A DNA stretch of 64,000 nt from SAR324 cluster bacterium (GTDB lineage: Bacteria; SAR324; NAC60-12), in contig JADFZZ010000025.1 of the NCBI GenBank assembly GCA_015232315.1, positions 275 through 64,274 on the forward strand, in the 5' to 3' direction. Below, in pieces: positions 24,841 to 34,972 of this stretch; position 1 is the first letter of the stretch, and each line of letters starts with the position of its first letter. Position numbers and translations under genes: made by a program. The notes beneath the pieces were generated by a model, which saw only the letters and a list, made by a program, of their open reading frames with translations, made no database searches and was not told the DNA's origin.

Positions 24841-26316
24841 TCAGAGACGGTTGTTGTATAATTCCCAAAGTTCCGGTGCCAGATTCCGGGTACGAGCTTT
24901 CTCGGTAAAATTGGGATCCACGCCTTCCAGCAGATAGGTTCGGATGGGACGGACCAGTCCTTTGGGAGTAATGGATTGATGCTCTGAGGTCAAGATAAAT
25001 TCATGGATCAACGCCCACAATTGATGGCTGATCATCACTCTGCCCGGAGGACAGTTGCTTTCGAGTCTGGAGGCCAGATTCACTGCCGGGCCGATCGCCG
25101 TATAGTCCAGGCGGGATTCTGTTCCGAAACTGCCGACTGTGGAAAATCCGCTGTGAATTCCGATCCGCACCTGCAATGGTGTTTCCACGCCCTGAAGGTA
25201 CCATTGTTCACGCAGATTGTTCATGACCTGTTGCATTTCAATGGCCATCAAGCAACAGCGCAGTGCGTCTTCCTGTTCTCCCCGTGAATTGGGTGCGCCA
25301 AAAAACACCATCAAGCCGTCACCCATGTATTTATCCAGTGTTCCATCGTATTTATTGACCAGATTGGTCATGGTGTTCTGATACAGGGTGAGCAACTGAA
25401 ACAACGCTTCGGGGTCAAGCTGATCGGTGAGGCTGGTGAATCCCTGAAGGTCTGAGAACAATATGGTGAGTTTCTGCCGGGATGGACTGGTATTGACGCT
25501 TTCACTTCCATGCTCCAGAACATTTTGAACCAGTTGTTTGGGCAGATAGGCTGACATGAAATCAACCAGTTCCATGATTTTCCGGGTTTGTCCCGCAAGC
25601 TCTTCCCGTTTTTCATGAAGTGTCCTGGCCATAACCTGAAACGATCCCGCCAATTGTCCGAGTTCATCGCGGGATTTGATCTGTTCAGTCAGCCTTTCAA
25701 CTTCATAGTTGCCCTGTGAAATTTGCTGTGTTCCTGCATGCAACCGTGAAACAGGCCGAAGAATGATGCGATTCATCAACCACAAAATCACCAGAAAGGC
25801 GATGATGCCCAAGGCAGTGTTGAAGCCCATGGCCAGATTGACATCCTGTTTGATTTGCTCACGGGATCGGGCCAGATCCAGTCCCAGAAACAGATAACCC
25901 ACCAGCATGGAGCCATCTCTGATGGGCACCATCACCTTGAAATAGTTTTTTTCTCTGATGGTGACGGTTTCCTCAACGGGTGATTCCGGTAATTCTAGCA
26001 GCAAAGGTTCTGTCTGAAATTCCGCAAGAACCGCTCCTTGCGTATTCACAAACGCGGCACGCACCAAGTCAGGATTTTTTTTCAGTCCTGAAAGTGCCTC
26101 AGACAAAACAGCACTGTCCTCAAACACCATGCTGGGAGCGCTGTTGAACGCCGCGTATTCCGCAATGGTCACAGCCTTGGTTTCCAGAGCTTCCAGAATT
26201 CTACTGGAGGTGCGCACATACACATAAATGAAATTCAAAAAGGAAACACTCCAAATGGCCAGCATGAGGATGATCAGCAGTTTCCAGCGAATGGACATCT
26301 TATGATTTTTGAACAT
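24841..26316 (-). CDS. Membrane-bound class III adenylate cyclase with HAMP domain
   Basis: A 491-residue protein with TM1 (about 12-30), an extracytoplasmic CHASE8-like sensor (IAEYAAFNSAPSMVFED..), TM2 (about 160-180), HAMP (about 182-235) and a catalytic domain at 275-465. Metal-binding Asp residues occur in FSDLQGFT and YMGDGLMVFFG. The ATP-specifying Lys (LDKYMGDG) and Asp (RLDYTAIG) and the transition-state Asn/Arg (AVNLASRLE) are all present, so adenylate rather than guanylate is expected. It sits between the chemoreceptor at 26361 (44 bases upstream) and the YfiR-like/TonB genes. The start could be ATG 26316 or 26298. Confidence 0.9.
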   Translation of the reverse strand: MFKNHKMSIRWKLLIILMLAIWSVSFLNFIYVYVRTSSRILEALETKAVTIAEYAAFNSAPSMVFEDSAVLSEALSGLKKNPDLVRAAFVNTQGAVLAEFQTEPLLLELPESPVEETVTIREKNYFKVMVPIRDGSMLVGYLFLGLDLARSREQIKQDVNLAMGFNTALGIIAFLVILWLMNRIILRPVSRLHAGTQQISQGNYEVERLTEQIKSRDELGQLAGSFQVMARTLHEKREELAGQTRKIMELVDFMSAYLPKQLVQNVLEHGSESVNTSPSRQKLTILFSDLQGFTSLTDQLDPEALFQLLTLYQNTMTNLVNKYDGTLDKYMGDGLMVFFGAPNSRGEQEDALRCCLMAIEMQQVMNNLREQWYLQGVETPLQVRIGIHSGFSTVGSFGTESRLDYTAIGPAVNLASRLESNCPPGRVMISHQLWALIHEFILTSEHQSITPKGLVRPIRTYLLEGVDPNFTEKARTRNLAPELWELYNNRL

Positions 26317-26360
26317 AGCGACTTTGGAATTTTGTTACAGGCTCTTGTCCATGAGAAAAA

Positions 26361-28607
26361 CTATCGAATTTCTGTCACGAGTTTGTTGAGATTGGCCACA
26401 ATCCGATCCACCACAACCACAGCCTGCCTTCCTCGTTCTGAACCATCCTGGGTGTTTTCCGCGGTATGCGCTACTTCGTCAATGTGACTGGTGATGGTAT
26501 GTGCCCCCTTGGCGGCTTCCTCCATTCGGGATGTGATCTCATGGGTCGTGTGGGTCTGGTCTTCAATCGCAGTGTAGATTTTCCCGGAAATATCATTCAT
26601 TTCTTCAATAATATCACTGACGTTCTGAATCGCTTCCACCGCCAGTTTTGAATCTTTCTGGATGGTTTTGATTTTTGTCGAAATTTCTTTGGTTGCTTCA
26701 GAAGTCTGCTGTGCCAACGCCTTGACTTCACGGGCGACCACCCCGAAGCCTTTTCCGACTTCTCCGGCTCGTGTCGCCTGAATGGTCGCATTCAACGCCA
26801 GAATATTCGTTTGCTGGGCAATCCGGTTGATAAGTTGAATAATGACGCCGATGGACATGGAACTTTTTCCGAGCGCACTGATAATCTTTGAAGCTTCCTG
26901 GGAAGATTCAACAGCCTGGCCAGACATATGCGTGCTGCGCGCTACCAATTGTTCATTGGAAGTCAGGATGTTCGCCATTTGTTCCACCGCATTGGCAATA
27001 TGCCGGATATTGCTCTGAATTTCCTTGGCTTCAATCACAACCTGCTGGGTTTCCCTGAAGGTTTTGGAGGACCCGACCGCAAGATGTTCGCTCATGTTCA
27101 ACAGATCCTGGCTGGCAGATGCCAGTTGCTGTGAAATGATGCGAACCTGCTTCTGGAGGTTCTGTCCCTGTTCCTTTCTGATTTTTTCGATGGTGATGAT
27201 TTGCCATGCGAGTGTTGGCCCGAGAAAATTGCCATCACTGTCATACACTGGTGTTGCTTCAAGGTGGATCCATTCATTGCCAATCTGGATTTCTGTATGA
27301 AAGGGCAATTGGGTAGGGTCCAGCAGAATGGTATTCAACTCATCATTTTTCAGGATAATTGAGCACGGTTGATTCAATACGGTGGACGCAGGTACCGGAA
27401 GATAGTGTTGGAGCGAAGTGAGCATGACCCTGGACGCGGGGTTCATGTATTTGATAATGCCTTCCGCATTGAGCAACATCAGACTGGTTGGCGCATTTTC
27501 CGCCAGCGCGTTTGTCTGGGTCAGAGCCAGTTTATGCCGTTCTTCTTCCTGAAAAGAACGGTACTGGTTGTCAATCATTTTCTGTAATCCCTGAGAAAGT
27601 TGATTGAGAGCCTGATCGCCAAAATCAGGAGGGCTCACCGTCAAATTACCATGTCCAACTTCTTCCACTACGTCCAGTAACAATTCAATGGATCGTTCGA
27701 GTTCTCTGGATTTGTGCTGTTCTTTCTGGCGCAGTTCCTTATCAATTTTCTGAGCGTTCTGCAGTGCGACCAGCATGTGATGAACTCCTGTTGAAAGCTG
27801 TTTCATCTGAGGGTCATCAAATTCCGGAATGGCTGTTTCCATATTGTTTTCACCAATCTGGCGAAGGGCTTCAAGCAGTTGATTGATGGCATCCTGGGTT
27901 TCATGCTGTTTTTGTTGTGATTCATTGAGCAGGACGTCACTGAGATTTTTGGATTCCTGTAACATTTTATGGGCCTTTTCCAAAGCAAGCGTTTTTCGTT
28001 GTAACTGGTTATCAAAGGCTCTTAACAGGAATAACGTCCAGAAAACTGAACTCATAAAGATCATTTCCACCCAGACTTTTCCAGGGCGGGTGATGGCCAG
28101 CAGATCATGAACCGCTTGTCCGCTGAGTCCCTGCAAGTCTCTGATCCAGTAATAGGGCCAGATATCCAGTACAAAATCACAAATCACAACGCCTTCAATT
28201 GCCAGGAAAGACAGCACGCCCAGCAGAATAGAATATTGAATCCCGGCAATGAGGTAGTAACAAATGACGAGAAAGATGACAAACGCGGCAAGGCCTGTGC
28301 TGACGGAACCTAAAATAGACGCGCCAAAACCAAGAAATCCCACAACAAAAAAAATCTGGAGGTAAATGGAATAAGAACGCCTGGAGTTGGTCCGAACTTC
28401 AATCAGATTCACAATGGTGATTGTCAGCAACGTCAGCGCAATGATGATCAAGTGAGGCAGAGCTTCCTGGTACATGCTGGTGGCCAATACCAGAATGGGA
28501 CAAATAAATAGCCAGATAGCAATATTGATTACAAAAGTTCGTTCGTTCAAACTCAGACTGAGAAAATGCTTGATCCCGGTGCTTAAGCGGATAATTTCTC
28601 CAATCAT
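26361..28607 (-). CDS. Chemoreceptor with multipass membrane sensor and PAS domain
   Basis: A 748-residue protein. I chose ATG 28607, preceded by AAGGAG; an in-frame TTG lies 18 bases earlier. About six transmembrane helices occupy residues 20-210, a non-periplasmic sensor layout. Two tandem HAMP-like helical units follow ([11 protein letters not shown].. and [14 protein letters not shown]..). Next comes a PAS-like segment ([27 protein letters not shown]) near 385-470. A methyl-accepting domain then has the tip [23 protein letters not shown] and [15 protein letters not shown]. Since it is co-directional with the cyclase 44 bases away, both may report on the same signal. CheA is not in the window. 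Confidence 0.9.
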   Translation of the reverse strand: MIGEIIRLSTGIKHFLSLSLNERTFVINIAIWLFICPILVLATSMYQEALPHLIIIALTLLTITIVNLIEVRTNSRRSYSIYLQIFFVVGFLGFGASILGSVSTGLAAFVIFLVICYYLIAGIQYSILLGVLSFLAIEGVVICDFVLDIWPYYWIRDLQGLSGQAVHDLLAITRPGKVWVEMIFMSSVFWTLFLLRAFDNQLQRKTLALEKAHKMLQESKNLSDVLLNESQQKQHETQDAINQLLEALRQIGENNMETAIPEFDDPQMKQLSTGVHHMLVALQNAQKIDKELRQKEQHKSRELERSIELLLDVVEEVGHGNLTVSPPDFGDQALNQLSQGLQKMIDNQYRSFQEEERHKLALTQTNALAENAPTSLMLLNAEGIIKYMNPASRVMLTSLQHYLPVPASTVLNQPCSIILKNDELNTILLDPTQLPFHTEIQIGNEWIHLEATPVYDSDGNFLGPTLAWQIITIEKIRKEQGQNLQKQVRIISQQLASASQDLLNMSEHLAVGSSKTFRETQQVVIEAKEIQSNIRHIANAVEQMANILTSNEQLVARSTHMSGQAVESSQEASKIISALGKSSMSIGVIIQLINRIAQQTNILALNATIQATRAGEVGKGFGVVAREVKALAQQTSEATKEISTKIKTIQKDSKLAVEAIQNVSDIIEEMNDISGKIYTAIEDQTHTTHEITSRMEEAAKGAHTITSHIDEVAHTAENTQDGSERGRQAVVVVDRIVANLNKLVTEIR

Positions 28608-28778
28608 GGAAAATCTCCTTGTCAAATCAGTAGATCATGAAGTGGGTGTAGTGGACTTTTATGTTCTGTAACACATATTATTGAGAATGGTAATACTTGG
28701 TGATTGTTTTGTTTCTAAACTGTCTGGTAACACTTATAAATGGTGATCATGAAGACCTGATACTCGCATGAAAACCGA

Positions 28779-29309
28779 TCAGAAATTATAGAAAATCTGT
28801 TCGTAAATTTTAGTTGCGTAAAGTTCTGCGAGTTTGTCCAGTGTCTGATTTCTGTTGAAGGAACTTACACCGGTTTGAGACTCACCCTCTTCATAAAACA
28901 GGGTGCTGTCAGCCGTGACGCGTTTTGTCCAGATCGTTTTTGCCGGTTCTGGTTTTTCCAGATTGACCTGTCCGATCAGGGTCAATTGTTGTTCAATGAC
29001 TTGTCCATTGCTGGAAACCGATGTTTGCACCGTATTCAACTGCGACAGATTGATGATGATGTGCAGTTGTGCTGACGCTGGTGATTCCAGTCGCACCGAT
29101 GAATTTTCCCGTAATTTACGGCGGATGTGTATTGAAAGAAGTGCTTCAATTCCAGACTGATAGGTCTGGTTCTGGATGGGAAGCAACGCAATGGATTGCG
29201 CGTTTTCAGGGAGCGGTGGATTGCTACCCACCATATGATATCCGCAACCTGACAGGAGAGCTGTTGCTTCAACCAGAATCAGGGCATGGATCAAAAACTT
29301 TTTCAGCAT
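28779..29309 (-). CDS. lptE: LptE-like LPS-assembly lipoprotein
   Basis: A 176-residue lipoprotein: signal peptide with lipobox LLSGC, lipidated at Cys22, followed immediately by GYHMVG, the typical LptE opening. SIALLPIQNQTYQSGIEALLS and the later VKxx-type strands fit the alpha/beta LptE fold, which plugs the LptD barrel during lipopolysaccharide export. ATG 29309 has AGGAAA upstream; an earlier in-frame ATG at 29351 would place the signal peptide internally. LptE sequences are poorly conserved, so this rests on the lipobox, length and pattern. It follows the FIST gene by 43 bases. Confidence 0.75.
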   Translation of the reverse strand: MLKKFLIHALILVEATALLSGCGYHMVGSNPPLPENAQSIALLPIQNQTYQSGIEALLSIHIRRKLRENSSVRLESPASAQLHIIINLSQLNTVQTSVSSNGQVIEQQLTLIGQVNLEKPEPAKTIWTKRVTADSTLFYEEGESQTGVSSFNRNQTLDKLAELYATKIYEQIFYNF

Positions 29310-29352
29310 GAATTTTCCTGCGGTAGTTGGAATGATGACCATGTGAGGCAAT

Positions 29353-30579
29353 TCATGAGTAGATCAGAAGTAACACCCCAGTGTAGGAATACAATTGCAA
29401 CCCCTGGGGGATGGAGGCAAACTCATAGTTTCCAAAAAAACCCACCAAGGGAAACTCGCCCAACACTTCCGCAATGGCCTGTGTGTCAAAATCCGGCACG
29501 CCATACAGGGCTTCTCCCCGTGCGGTGCAATTGAAATAAATTCCAAAACTGGGTGTTTTCAGTTGTTTTTCTTCCAGACGATAAAGCATTTCATACAAAT
29601 CCTGCTGGGCTGAAGCCATGCTTCTGAAAACAAAGGACATGGTTTGTCCCTGCTCAAAAATATGTGGGACCGCCAATCCCTGCGTAGGCACTTCCACTCC
29701 GCTGACATGCCGGATCAACGAGTTTTCTCCTGTGAATTGAGGTCTCTGCGAATCGAGCGGAAAACTGAGAAGGACATGCTGACCCGCACTTTCAAGATCA
29801 GACAAACCCATATTGTCAGCCAGGGTGACAAAAACATCCAGTGCGGGATAACCATCCAATGTCAAAATGGTGTTTCCCTCGGATTTGGTAATGAACATGG
29901 GTTCTCCGATTGGCGTACACGATTGTGTGATTCCAATCTGGTAATCGGTCATGTTTCCCAGGCACAATCCTGAAAGACCTTCCTGCACCACCATGTCCGA
30001 ACCAAGCTGTGCCGAAACCTGAAATGTTCCATTGTCACAGGAACCCCCGCCAAAGATTTTGGGACTGGTTTTGACATAGTTGAGGGTGTTGATGAAATTA
30101 TAGGGATGATGCTGGTAGGCATCGGGAAAAAACAACAGCAACGGATCCGGGGCTGAAAATGATTCGAGCGAAAGCTTTAACTGCCGGGAGAGGCTGACAG
30201 AATGCTCTGATTCCTGTCGATTTACAAAGGCATGAACCGGATGTTCAGGGGTATAACCCAGCATCAGGCTGATTCCGGGTTTAGTGGTGAGTTCACCATA
30301 ATTTGACAGCACCCCGGAGCCACTGCATCCTGAAATGCACTCACAAGATGTCAATTCAAGCAGTGTTGTCCGGATTTGATCAGCATGGGGAATGTGTTCT
30401 GTGGTAAAAAATACCAGAACCCATTCCACCCGGGGAAGTTGGCCACTCGCTGATGCCTGTTGGAATGCCTGACGAACCGCCTCAATGGTATCAGGCAGGG
30501 ACGACATTCCTACGCCAATTTGAATCACTGGTATATCCTGTGTTGAATAAATTGAAATATGTCCGGGGCTACTCTTCAA
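29353..30579 (-). CDS. FIST-domain sensory protein
   Basis: A 408-residue soluble protein. The N-terminal FIST_N part has VFFTTEHIPHADQI and ISGCSGSGVLSNYGEL (about 68-78), and the FIST_C part ends with FNCTARGEALYGVPDFDTQ and EFPLVGFFGNYEFA, the classic FIST_C tail. FIST domains are thought to bind small ligands such as amino acids and occur in signalling proteins, often with chemoreceptors or cyclases. This is a free-standing copy with no attached output domain. Its start overlaps the stop of the glutathione-synthetase gene by 11 bases, strongly suggesting translational coupling. Confidence 0.88.
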   Translation of the reverse strand: MKSSPGHISIYSTQDIPVIQIGVGMSSLPDTIEAVRQAFQQASASGQLPRVEWVLVFFTTEHIPHADQIRTTLLELTSCECISGCSGSGVLSNYGELTTKPGISLMLGYTPEHPVHAFVNRQESEHSVSLSRQLKLSLESFSAPDPLLLFFPDAYQHHPYNFINTLNYVKTSPKIFGGGSCDNGTFQVSAQLGSDMVVQEGLSGLCLGNMTDYQIGITQSCTPIGEPMFITKSEGNTILTLDGYPALDVFVTLADNMGLSDLESAGQHVLLSFPLDSQRPQFTGENSLIRHVSGVEVPTQGLAVPHIFEQGQTMSFVFRSMASAQQDLYEMLYRLEEKQLKTPSFGIYFNCTARGEALYGVPDFDTQAIAEVLGEFPLVGFFGNYEFASIPQGLQLYSYTGVLLLIYS

Positions 30580-31927
30580 AATACAAGGAGTTCAAGCCCG
30601 CATAGCCTGCGCTGACGCCACCTTCATCATGTTCAATGGATTTGGTCCTGACAAGGTAGCCCGCGTCTTCATTCCTGATAATTCGATTATGTTCAGATAA
30701 ACAAACACCATAACGACCGATTTCACTGACACATTCCTGAGCTTCAGCCTGGTGTTCAATCACCATGCTGGATTCATGCGACAAGGGTTGGATGCGTTCC
30801 ATCAGGATGAAGGCCTGTTTTTCAGTATTTGACATTTGCCTGAGCGATTCAGCAATGTTTATGCCATAGATATTGTTACCGCCACCTTCCCGCTGAGGTT
30901 TCAGCACATACTTTTGTGGTGTTTTCATGGCTAATTCTTCAGCACTGTGATCGCCCAGAGATTCATTCAACTCAAAAATCCCCACAAAAACTTCCATCAG
31001 TTTCGCCGCGGGTTCTTCTCTCAGGAATTTTCTGAGGATCTCAGGTTTTGTCAGAACCTGCTGAATTTTTTTTGTACCCGCAAGGAGTGTGGGAATATCG
31101 GGGATTTTGATGGTTGACGATTTTTCAATCAGAATTCTGCCATCAATGGATGCTTGTGACAGGAAATCATCCGGTGTGTAGCCTGCCCGAAAATAAGTTA
31201 TTGCCGCAATTTTATTCTGGACCCATAGGTGTCCTTCCCTGATTTTTCCAGTTTGCCCCACTTCATCCATTGTCATGCGAAGGGTGAAAATGCCATACTG
31301 TTCCAACAAGCGATATTCCAAACCCCGCTGATCAAAAATATTCCGTTCATTAGGCTGAACAATCATTAGCAGGCAGGCCTCCGGCATGTGATAGTGCTTG
31401 TTGAAGGCCAGATCAATATTTTCAGCGGCACACTGGACAGGCGCCGTCAGCAGAAGGTTGTTCCCGATAAGGTCATGGCCATACAGATACTGGTGCATCT
31501 TGTTCACCCGTTCAGACATGGTCAGAAATCCTGCGGCCATAGGATTGATTTCTACCTGTTTGGGGATATTCCGCTGGTTTACAGGATCCCGGGTCAGAAA
31601 AAAATCATTGCGCTGGATTATCAAATGACAGGGTTGAGTGTCTTCTTCCTGAAGCATGGAAAGCAGTAGTTCAATAAAAGGATCAGCCGATGCCAGTGGA
31701 CTGAGATGATATTTCAGGAAATCATGATCTTGAATAATATGAATGAGGAGTTGATTGAAAATAGGGGTCAGTTCAATCATCCATTCCATATCCGCACGGT
31801 TGATTTTCAGGGGATTGAGAATGAAGGGAATGTGCGTCAGCCTGTGTTGCAGATTGTATTTGATAATCCCGTGGGAATACGCGTAATCCAGAGCGGCTGA
31901 CAACAATTGCGATGGGGCTATGTTCAT
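30569..31927 (-). CDS. Eukaryotic-type glutathione synthetase homologue (ATP-grasp)
   Basis: A 452-residue protein of the eukaryotic glutathione-synthetase family (PF03917/PF03199), unrelated in domain order to bacterial GshB. The diagnostic glycine-rich loop KPQREGGGNNIYG sits near residue 342-354, and EINPMAAGF, YFRAGYTPDDF and the C-terminal LVRTKSIEHDEGGVSAGYAGL (A-loop region with G-V-x-A-G) match animal/plant/fungal GSS. Such genes are rare in bacteria. It overlaps the FIST gene by 11 bases and starts 8 bases after the ThDP-enzyme stop. No gamma-glutamylcysteine ligase is in the window, so the substrate may be another gamma-glutamyl dipeptide. Confidence 0.85.
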   Translation of the reverse strand: MNIAPSQLLSAALDYAYSHGIIKYNLQHRLTHIPFILNPLKINRADMEWMIELTPIFNQLLIHIIQDHDFLKYHLSPLASADPFIELLLSMLQEEDTQPCHLIIQRNDFFLTRDPVNQRNIPKQVEINPMAAGFLTMSERVNKMHQYLYGHDLIGNNLLLTAPVQCAAENIDLAFNKHYHMPEACLLMIVQPNERNIFDQRGLEYRLLEQYGIFTLRMTMDEVGQTGKIREGHLWVQNKIAAITYFRAGYTPDDFLSQASIDGRILIEKSSTIKIPDIPTLLAGTKKIQQVLTKPEILRKFLREEPAAKLMEVFVGIFELNESLGDHSAEELAMKTPQKYVLKPQREGGGNNIYGINIAESLRQMSNTEKQAFILMERIQPLSHESSMVIEHQAEAQECVSEIGRYGVCLSEHNRIIRNEDAGYLVRTKSIEHDEGGVSAGYAGLNSLYFEE

Positions 31928-31935
31928 GGTAAAAC

Positions 31936-33669
31936 TCAGACGGAAATGGAACCTTTTCTAAAATCAGATCGGGCAATGACGGCATTGATGAGTACAGGTT
32001 TTCCCTGACGTGACAAGTCCACGGCCTGACTCAGAATGCTATCTATTTTTTCCGGATCATCCAGCAGGAGTCCTTCAGCACCAAATCCCTGAGCGACCAC
32101 ATGATAGTCTGTATGTCGCAGAACGGTACCGACATCGTCATTCAGAATCTCGGTCTGGTCACGGGCAATCTGGCTCCAGCAGGCATCATTCCCCACAATA
32201 GCGATCGGACTCATCCCATGCCGGACGAACGTGTCAAATTCGCTCAAACTGTAGCCAGCGGAACCATCCCCCAAAATCAACCAGATCTGGGCCTTGGGAC
32301 GGCATAACGAAGCGCCTGCCACAAATCCGCCACCCACGCCAAGCGTACCAAACACGCCGGGATCCAGCCATGAAAGGGGTTTCCGCGGTCTTAGGATATA
32401 GGCCGCAGTGCCGACAAAATCGCCGCCATCCGCAATAATCACACTATCATCCGCCAGCATCTGATCCAATTTTTTAAACAGGACCAACGGATTCACTTTT
32501 TCAGTCACGGCCCTTGCCTGCTGTGCGATTTCGTCTTCGCGTTTCTGTTCATTGGCTTTCAGTAGAGCGATCCATGCTGCATCAGGCTCTGCCTGAACAC
32601 CGTGTGCCAGTTCTTTCAGGAATTGCATGGAATCACCCAGAACAGCCAACGTCGGGCGTCGGTTTTTTTTGAGTTCCTGGGGATTTCGATTGATTGAAAT
32701 CAGGGTTGCCTTCCGGTTGAGATGATTTCCATAATCCAGACGGAAATCGCAGGGCACACCGGCAAGTATGATCAGATCAGCCTGTTTCAAGGCTTGTTTA
32801 CGGTTGTGTCGGAACTGGATTGGGTCCGCGGCACCGAGCAATCCACGAGCCATGCCTGACAGGAACACCGGAATTCCGAGAGCCTTGACGGCTGTGACCA
32901 GTTCATGCACATTTCTGGAATCAATCAGTGCCTGACTGCCGATGACCATCACCGGTTTTTTGGATTTTTTCACATACTGAATCGCTGTATCAACCATCAT
33001 GTTGATGGCGTGTGGCTTATGAAACGGCAGGGTTCCGGGTTCTTCAACACTGTCAACTCCGGCAAACATGCGCCGGGTGTGGAGTTGAAGATACCAGTTG
33101 ATGACTTTTCCGGTCAGATTTCCGCCAGCCTGTTCATTGCCCTTGATGCCATACCATTCCCGAATCACCGATTCCGGATAAAGCAGATCAATGGGAAGTT
33201 CTACAAAAACAGGTCCGGGAATGCCTTCCTGCGCAACCTTAAACGCATGTTCCAGCACAGGGACGATGTCACGGACATATTTGACAGATGCGGCCCATTT
33301 GACATGTGGAGCGATCAGGGAAAGCTGATCAATGTCCTGCAACGATCCGCGACCTCTAAGCACAGTCGCACTTGCGCCGCCCAGCAGGATCAGTGGCGAC
33401 TGTGCCAATTGGGCGTTTTTGACAGCGGTTATGGTGTTACTCACCCCCGGTCCGGCTGTGACAGCGGCCACGCCGGGAATTCCGGTCATTCTGGAAACCG
33501 CGTCAGCCGCAAAAACCGCATGAACTTCATGTCGGACATCCACCACCTGGATTCCCAGTTTTTTACAGCCGACCAGAATGGGAGAAATATGTCCTCCGCA
33601 TAGGGTGAATAAAAATGAAACACCATGTGCTTTCAGTGCGCTTGCGACAAAAGATCCGCCATCCATCAT
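31936..33669 (-). CDS. Thiamine-diphosphate enzyme of the ILVBL/HACL2 group
   Basis: A 577-residue ThDP enzyme. The opening [20 protein letters not shown], then [19 protein letters not shown] with the catalytic Glu, resembles human ILVBL (HACL2, a 2-hydroxyacyl-CoA lyase-like protein) much more than ordinary acetolactate synthase. The ThDP-binding motif is [20 protein letters not shown]...[20 protein letters not shown] and [18 protein letters not shown] continue the match. It could cleave 2-hydroxyacyl-CoA, or carboligate pyruvate. It is the second gene of a four-gene operon. AGGGAGA precedes the start. Confidence 0.85.
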   Translation of the reverse strand: MMDGGSFVASALKAHGVSFLFTLCGGHISPILVGCKKLGIQVVDVRHEVHAVFAADAVSRMTGIPGVAAVTAGPGVSNTITAVKNAQLAQSPLILLGGASATVLRGRGSLQDIDQLSLIAPHVKWAASVKYVRDIVPVLEHAFKVAQEGIPGPVFVELPIDLLYPESVIREWYGIKGNEQAGGNLTGKVINWYLQLHTRRMFAGVDSVEEPGTLPFHKPHAINMMVDTAIQYVKKSKKPVMVIGSQALIDSRNVHELVTAVKALGIPVFLSGMARGLLGAADPIQFRHNRKQALKQADLIILAGVPCDFRLDYGNHLNRKATLISINRNPQELKKNRRPTLAVLGDSMQFLKELAHGVQAEPDAAWIALLKANEQKREDEIAQQARAVTEKVNPLVLFKKLDQMLADDSVIIADGGDFVGTAAYILRPRKPLSWLDPGVFGTLGVGGGFVAGASLCRPKAQIWLILGDGSAGYSLSEFDTFVRHGMSPIAIVGNDACWSQIARDQTEILNDDVGTVLRHTDYHVVAQGFGAEGLLLDDPEKIDSILSQAVDLSRQGKPVLINAVIARSDFRKGSISV

Positions 33670-33681
33670 GTGTTCTCCCTG

Positions 33682-34248
33682 TTAATTCGTTTCTTTAAGC
33701 ATGTTGAGAAAATGTTTGAAATCACTGGTTCCAGCCTGTCCCAGCAACTGGAATAATAAAGTTTCAGTCGGCATCACGACGGCGCCCGCCTGTTCCATCA
33801 ATTTCAAGCCGTGTTCCCACCGAAGTTTGGTGGAAGACTGAACCGCATCAGCCATCACATAGACTGAGTAATTACGTTGAAGCAAGTCTAAAGTAGTCTG
33901 CAAAACACAAATGTGGGTTTCCATACCTGTCACGATAATATTGGGACGATCCAACCCTTCAAGCTGTTCATTGAATGGGGCGTTGGAGCAACAACTGAAC
34001 GTTACTTTTTCAAGGGCTTGAATGTCACCCAGATGCGGCAAAAGAGCGTCACTGGTATGGCCAAGCCCACGCACATATTGTTCGGTCACCAAAATCGGCG
34101 AGTTCCAGTGGCGGAACATCCGGATCAACTGATTGGTGTTGCGTAAAACCTGCTGAGTGATTTCATCATTCATAATTTTGAGCAGTTTTTCCTGAATATC
34201 AATCACCAGCAGTGTGGTGTTTGCGGTATTGAGTTTGCGAATTCTCAT
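33682..34248 (-). CDS. Isochorismatase-family hydrolase
   Basis: A 188-residue cysteine hydrolase. The catalytic triad is visible: Asp in LLVIDIQEKLL, Lys in LEKVTFSCCSN and Cys in VTGMETHICVLQTTLDL. The size and TEQYVRGLGHT suit the YcaC/ISOC1 subgroup, whose substrates are mostly unknown amides; nicotinamidase or isochorismatase activity is not implied. AAGGAG lies upstream of ATG 34248. It leads the operon with the ILVBL-like, glutathione-synthetase and FIST genes (12-base gap to the next). Confidence 0.9.
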   Translation of the reverse strand: MRIRKLNTANTTLLVIDIQEKLLKIMNDEITQQVLRNTNQLIRMFRHWNSPILVTEQYVRGLGHTSDALLPHLGDIQALEKVTFSCCSNAPFNEQLEGLDRPNIIVTGMETHICVLQTTLDLLQRNYSVYVMADAVQSSTKLRWEHGLKLMEQAGAVVMPTETLLFQLLGQAGTSDFKHFLNMLKETN

Positions 34249-34281
34249 GACGGACTCCTTGTAAAGAGGTTGTAGATTAAT

Positions 34282-34575
34282 TCAAGGACAACGGAAAGAA
34301 CCTGAACTGAGCTGCACATCTCCTGGACGAGGCATACTGAACGCTTCATTGTTTTCAAAATACAATGTCACTTTTTCAGGTTGTACTGTGATGGAAACCG
34401 GTGGTGATTTCTTCCAGTTCATGTTGGTGCTATATTCCCGGTTGTAAACTCTGGTGCATAAATATCTGATTTCCTGCGTTTCCCTTGACGGGTACAGATA
34501 AGTCGGTTCGGAAGAACAACCTGAATACAGGAGCAACAACAGGAGGATGCAATGGAACCAAAGATAACGAAACAT
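34282..34575 (-). CDS. Small putative lipoprotein
   Basis: A 97-residue protein with a hydrophobic signal (LLLLLLYSGC) and lipobox Cys20, followed by SSEPTYLYPS. The mature part is short with three Cys residues and no recognised family. It ends 33 bases before the isochorismatase start on the same strand, so it may be the first gene of that operon. It would be anchored to the outer or inner membrane; the residue after the lipidated Cys is Ser, which in enterobacteria favours the outer membrane. Confidence 0.65.
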   Translation of the reverse strand: MFRYLWFHCILLLLLLYSGCSSEPTYLYPSRETQEIRYLCTRVYNREYSTNMNWKKSPPVSITVQPEKVTLYFENNEAFSMPRPGDVQLSSGSFRCP

Positions 34576-34756
34576 GGTGAATTTAAAGTTTGCTTCTCAC
34601 AAGAAAAAACCTTATTAGGTCCAGTTTAAATTTTTCCATTGAAAAAAACTGGCTTCCAACAGTTCATGAAAACCAGCACAGAATGGAAAAATACGTTATT
34701 GTTTATAACCTGAGAATCAGGTGAATATCCAGTCTCTAAATCAATCGGGATGCCTT

Positions 34757-34954
34757 ATGTCTTTAAAATGTGAATTTTGCGGAAAAAAACCGCTGTTTGG
34801 CAATAATGTGAGTCACGCTAACAATAAAACAGCAAGACGCTGGCTGCCAAATATCCAAACCGTCAAACTTGTCGATAAAGGCGGAAACAAAAAAGCTGTC
34901 CGTGTTTGCACCAGTTGCATTCGATCCGGGCGAACCATGAATGCCTCCATCTGA
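34757..34954 (+). CDS. rpmB: 50S ribosomal protein L28 (zinc type)
   Basis: A 65-residue L28: [21 protein letters not shown] followed by [10 protein letters not shown] and the C-terminal [12 protein letters not shown]. Two CxxC pairs (Cys5/8 and Cys51/54) can bind zinc, the so-called C+ form. I chose ATG 34757 because the protein then begins at the usual residue. The frame extends to 34721 without function. It precedes pheA by 18 bases. Usually rpmB pairs with rpmG; that gene is not here. Confidence 0.95.
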   Translation: MSLKCEFCGKKPLFGNNVSHANNKTARRWLPNIQTVKLVDKGGNKKAVRVCTSCIRSGRTMNASI

Positions 34955-34972
34955 GGGCTTGATTAACAGAAG

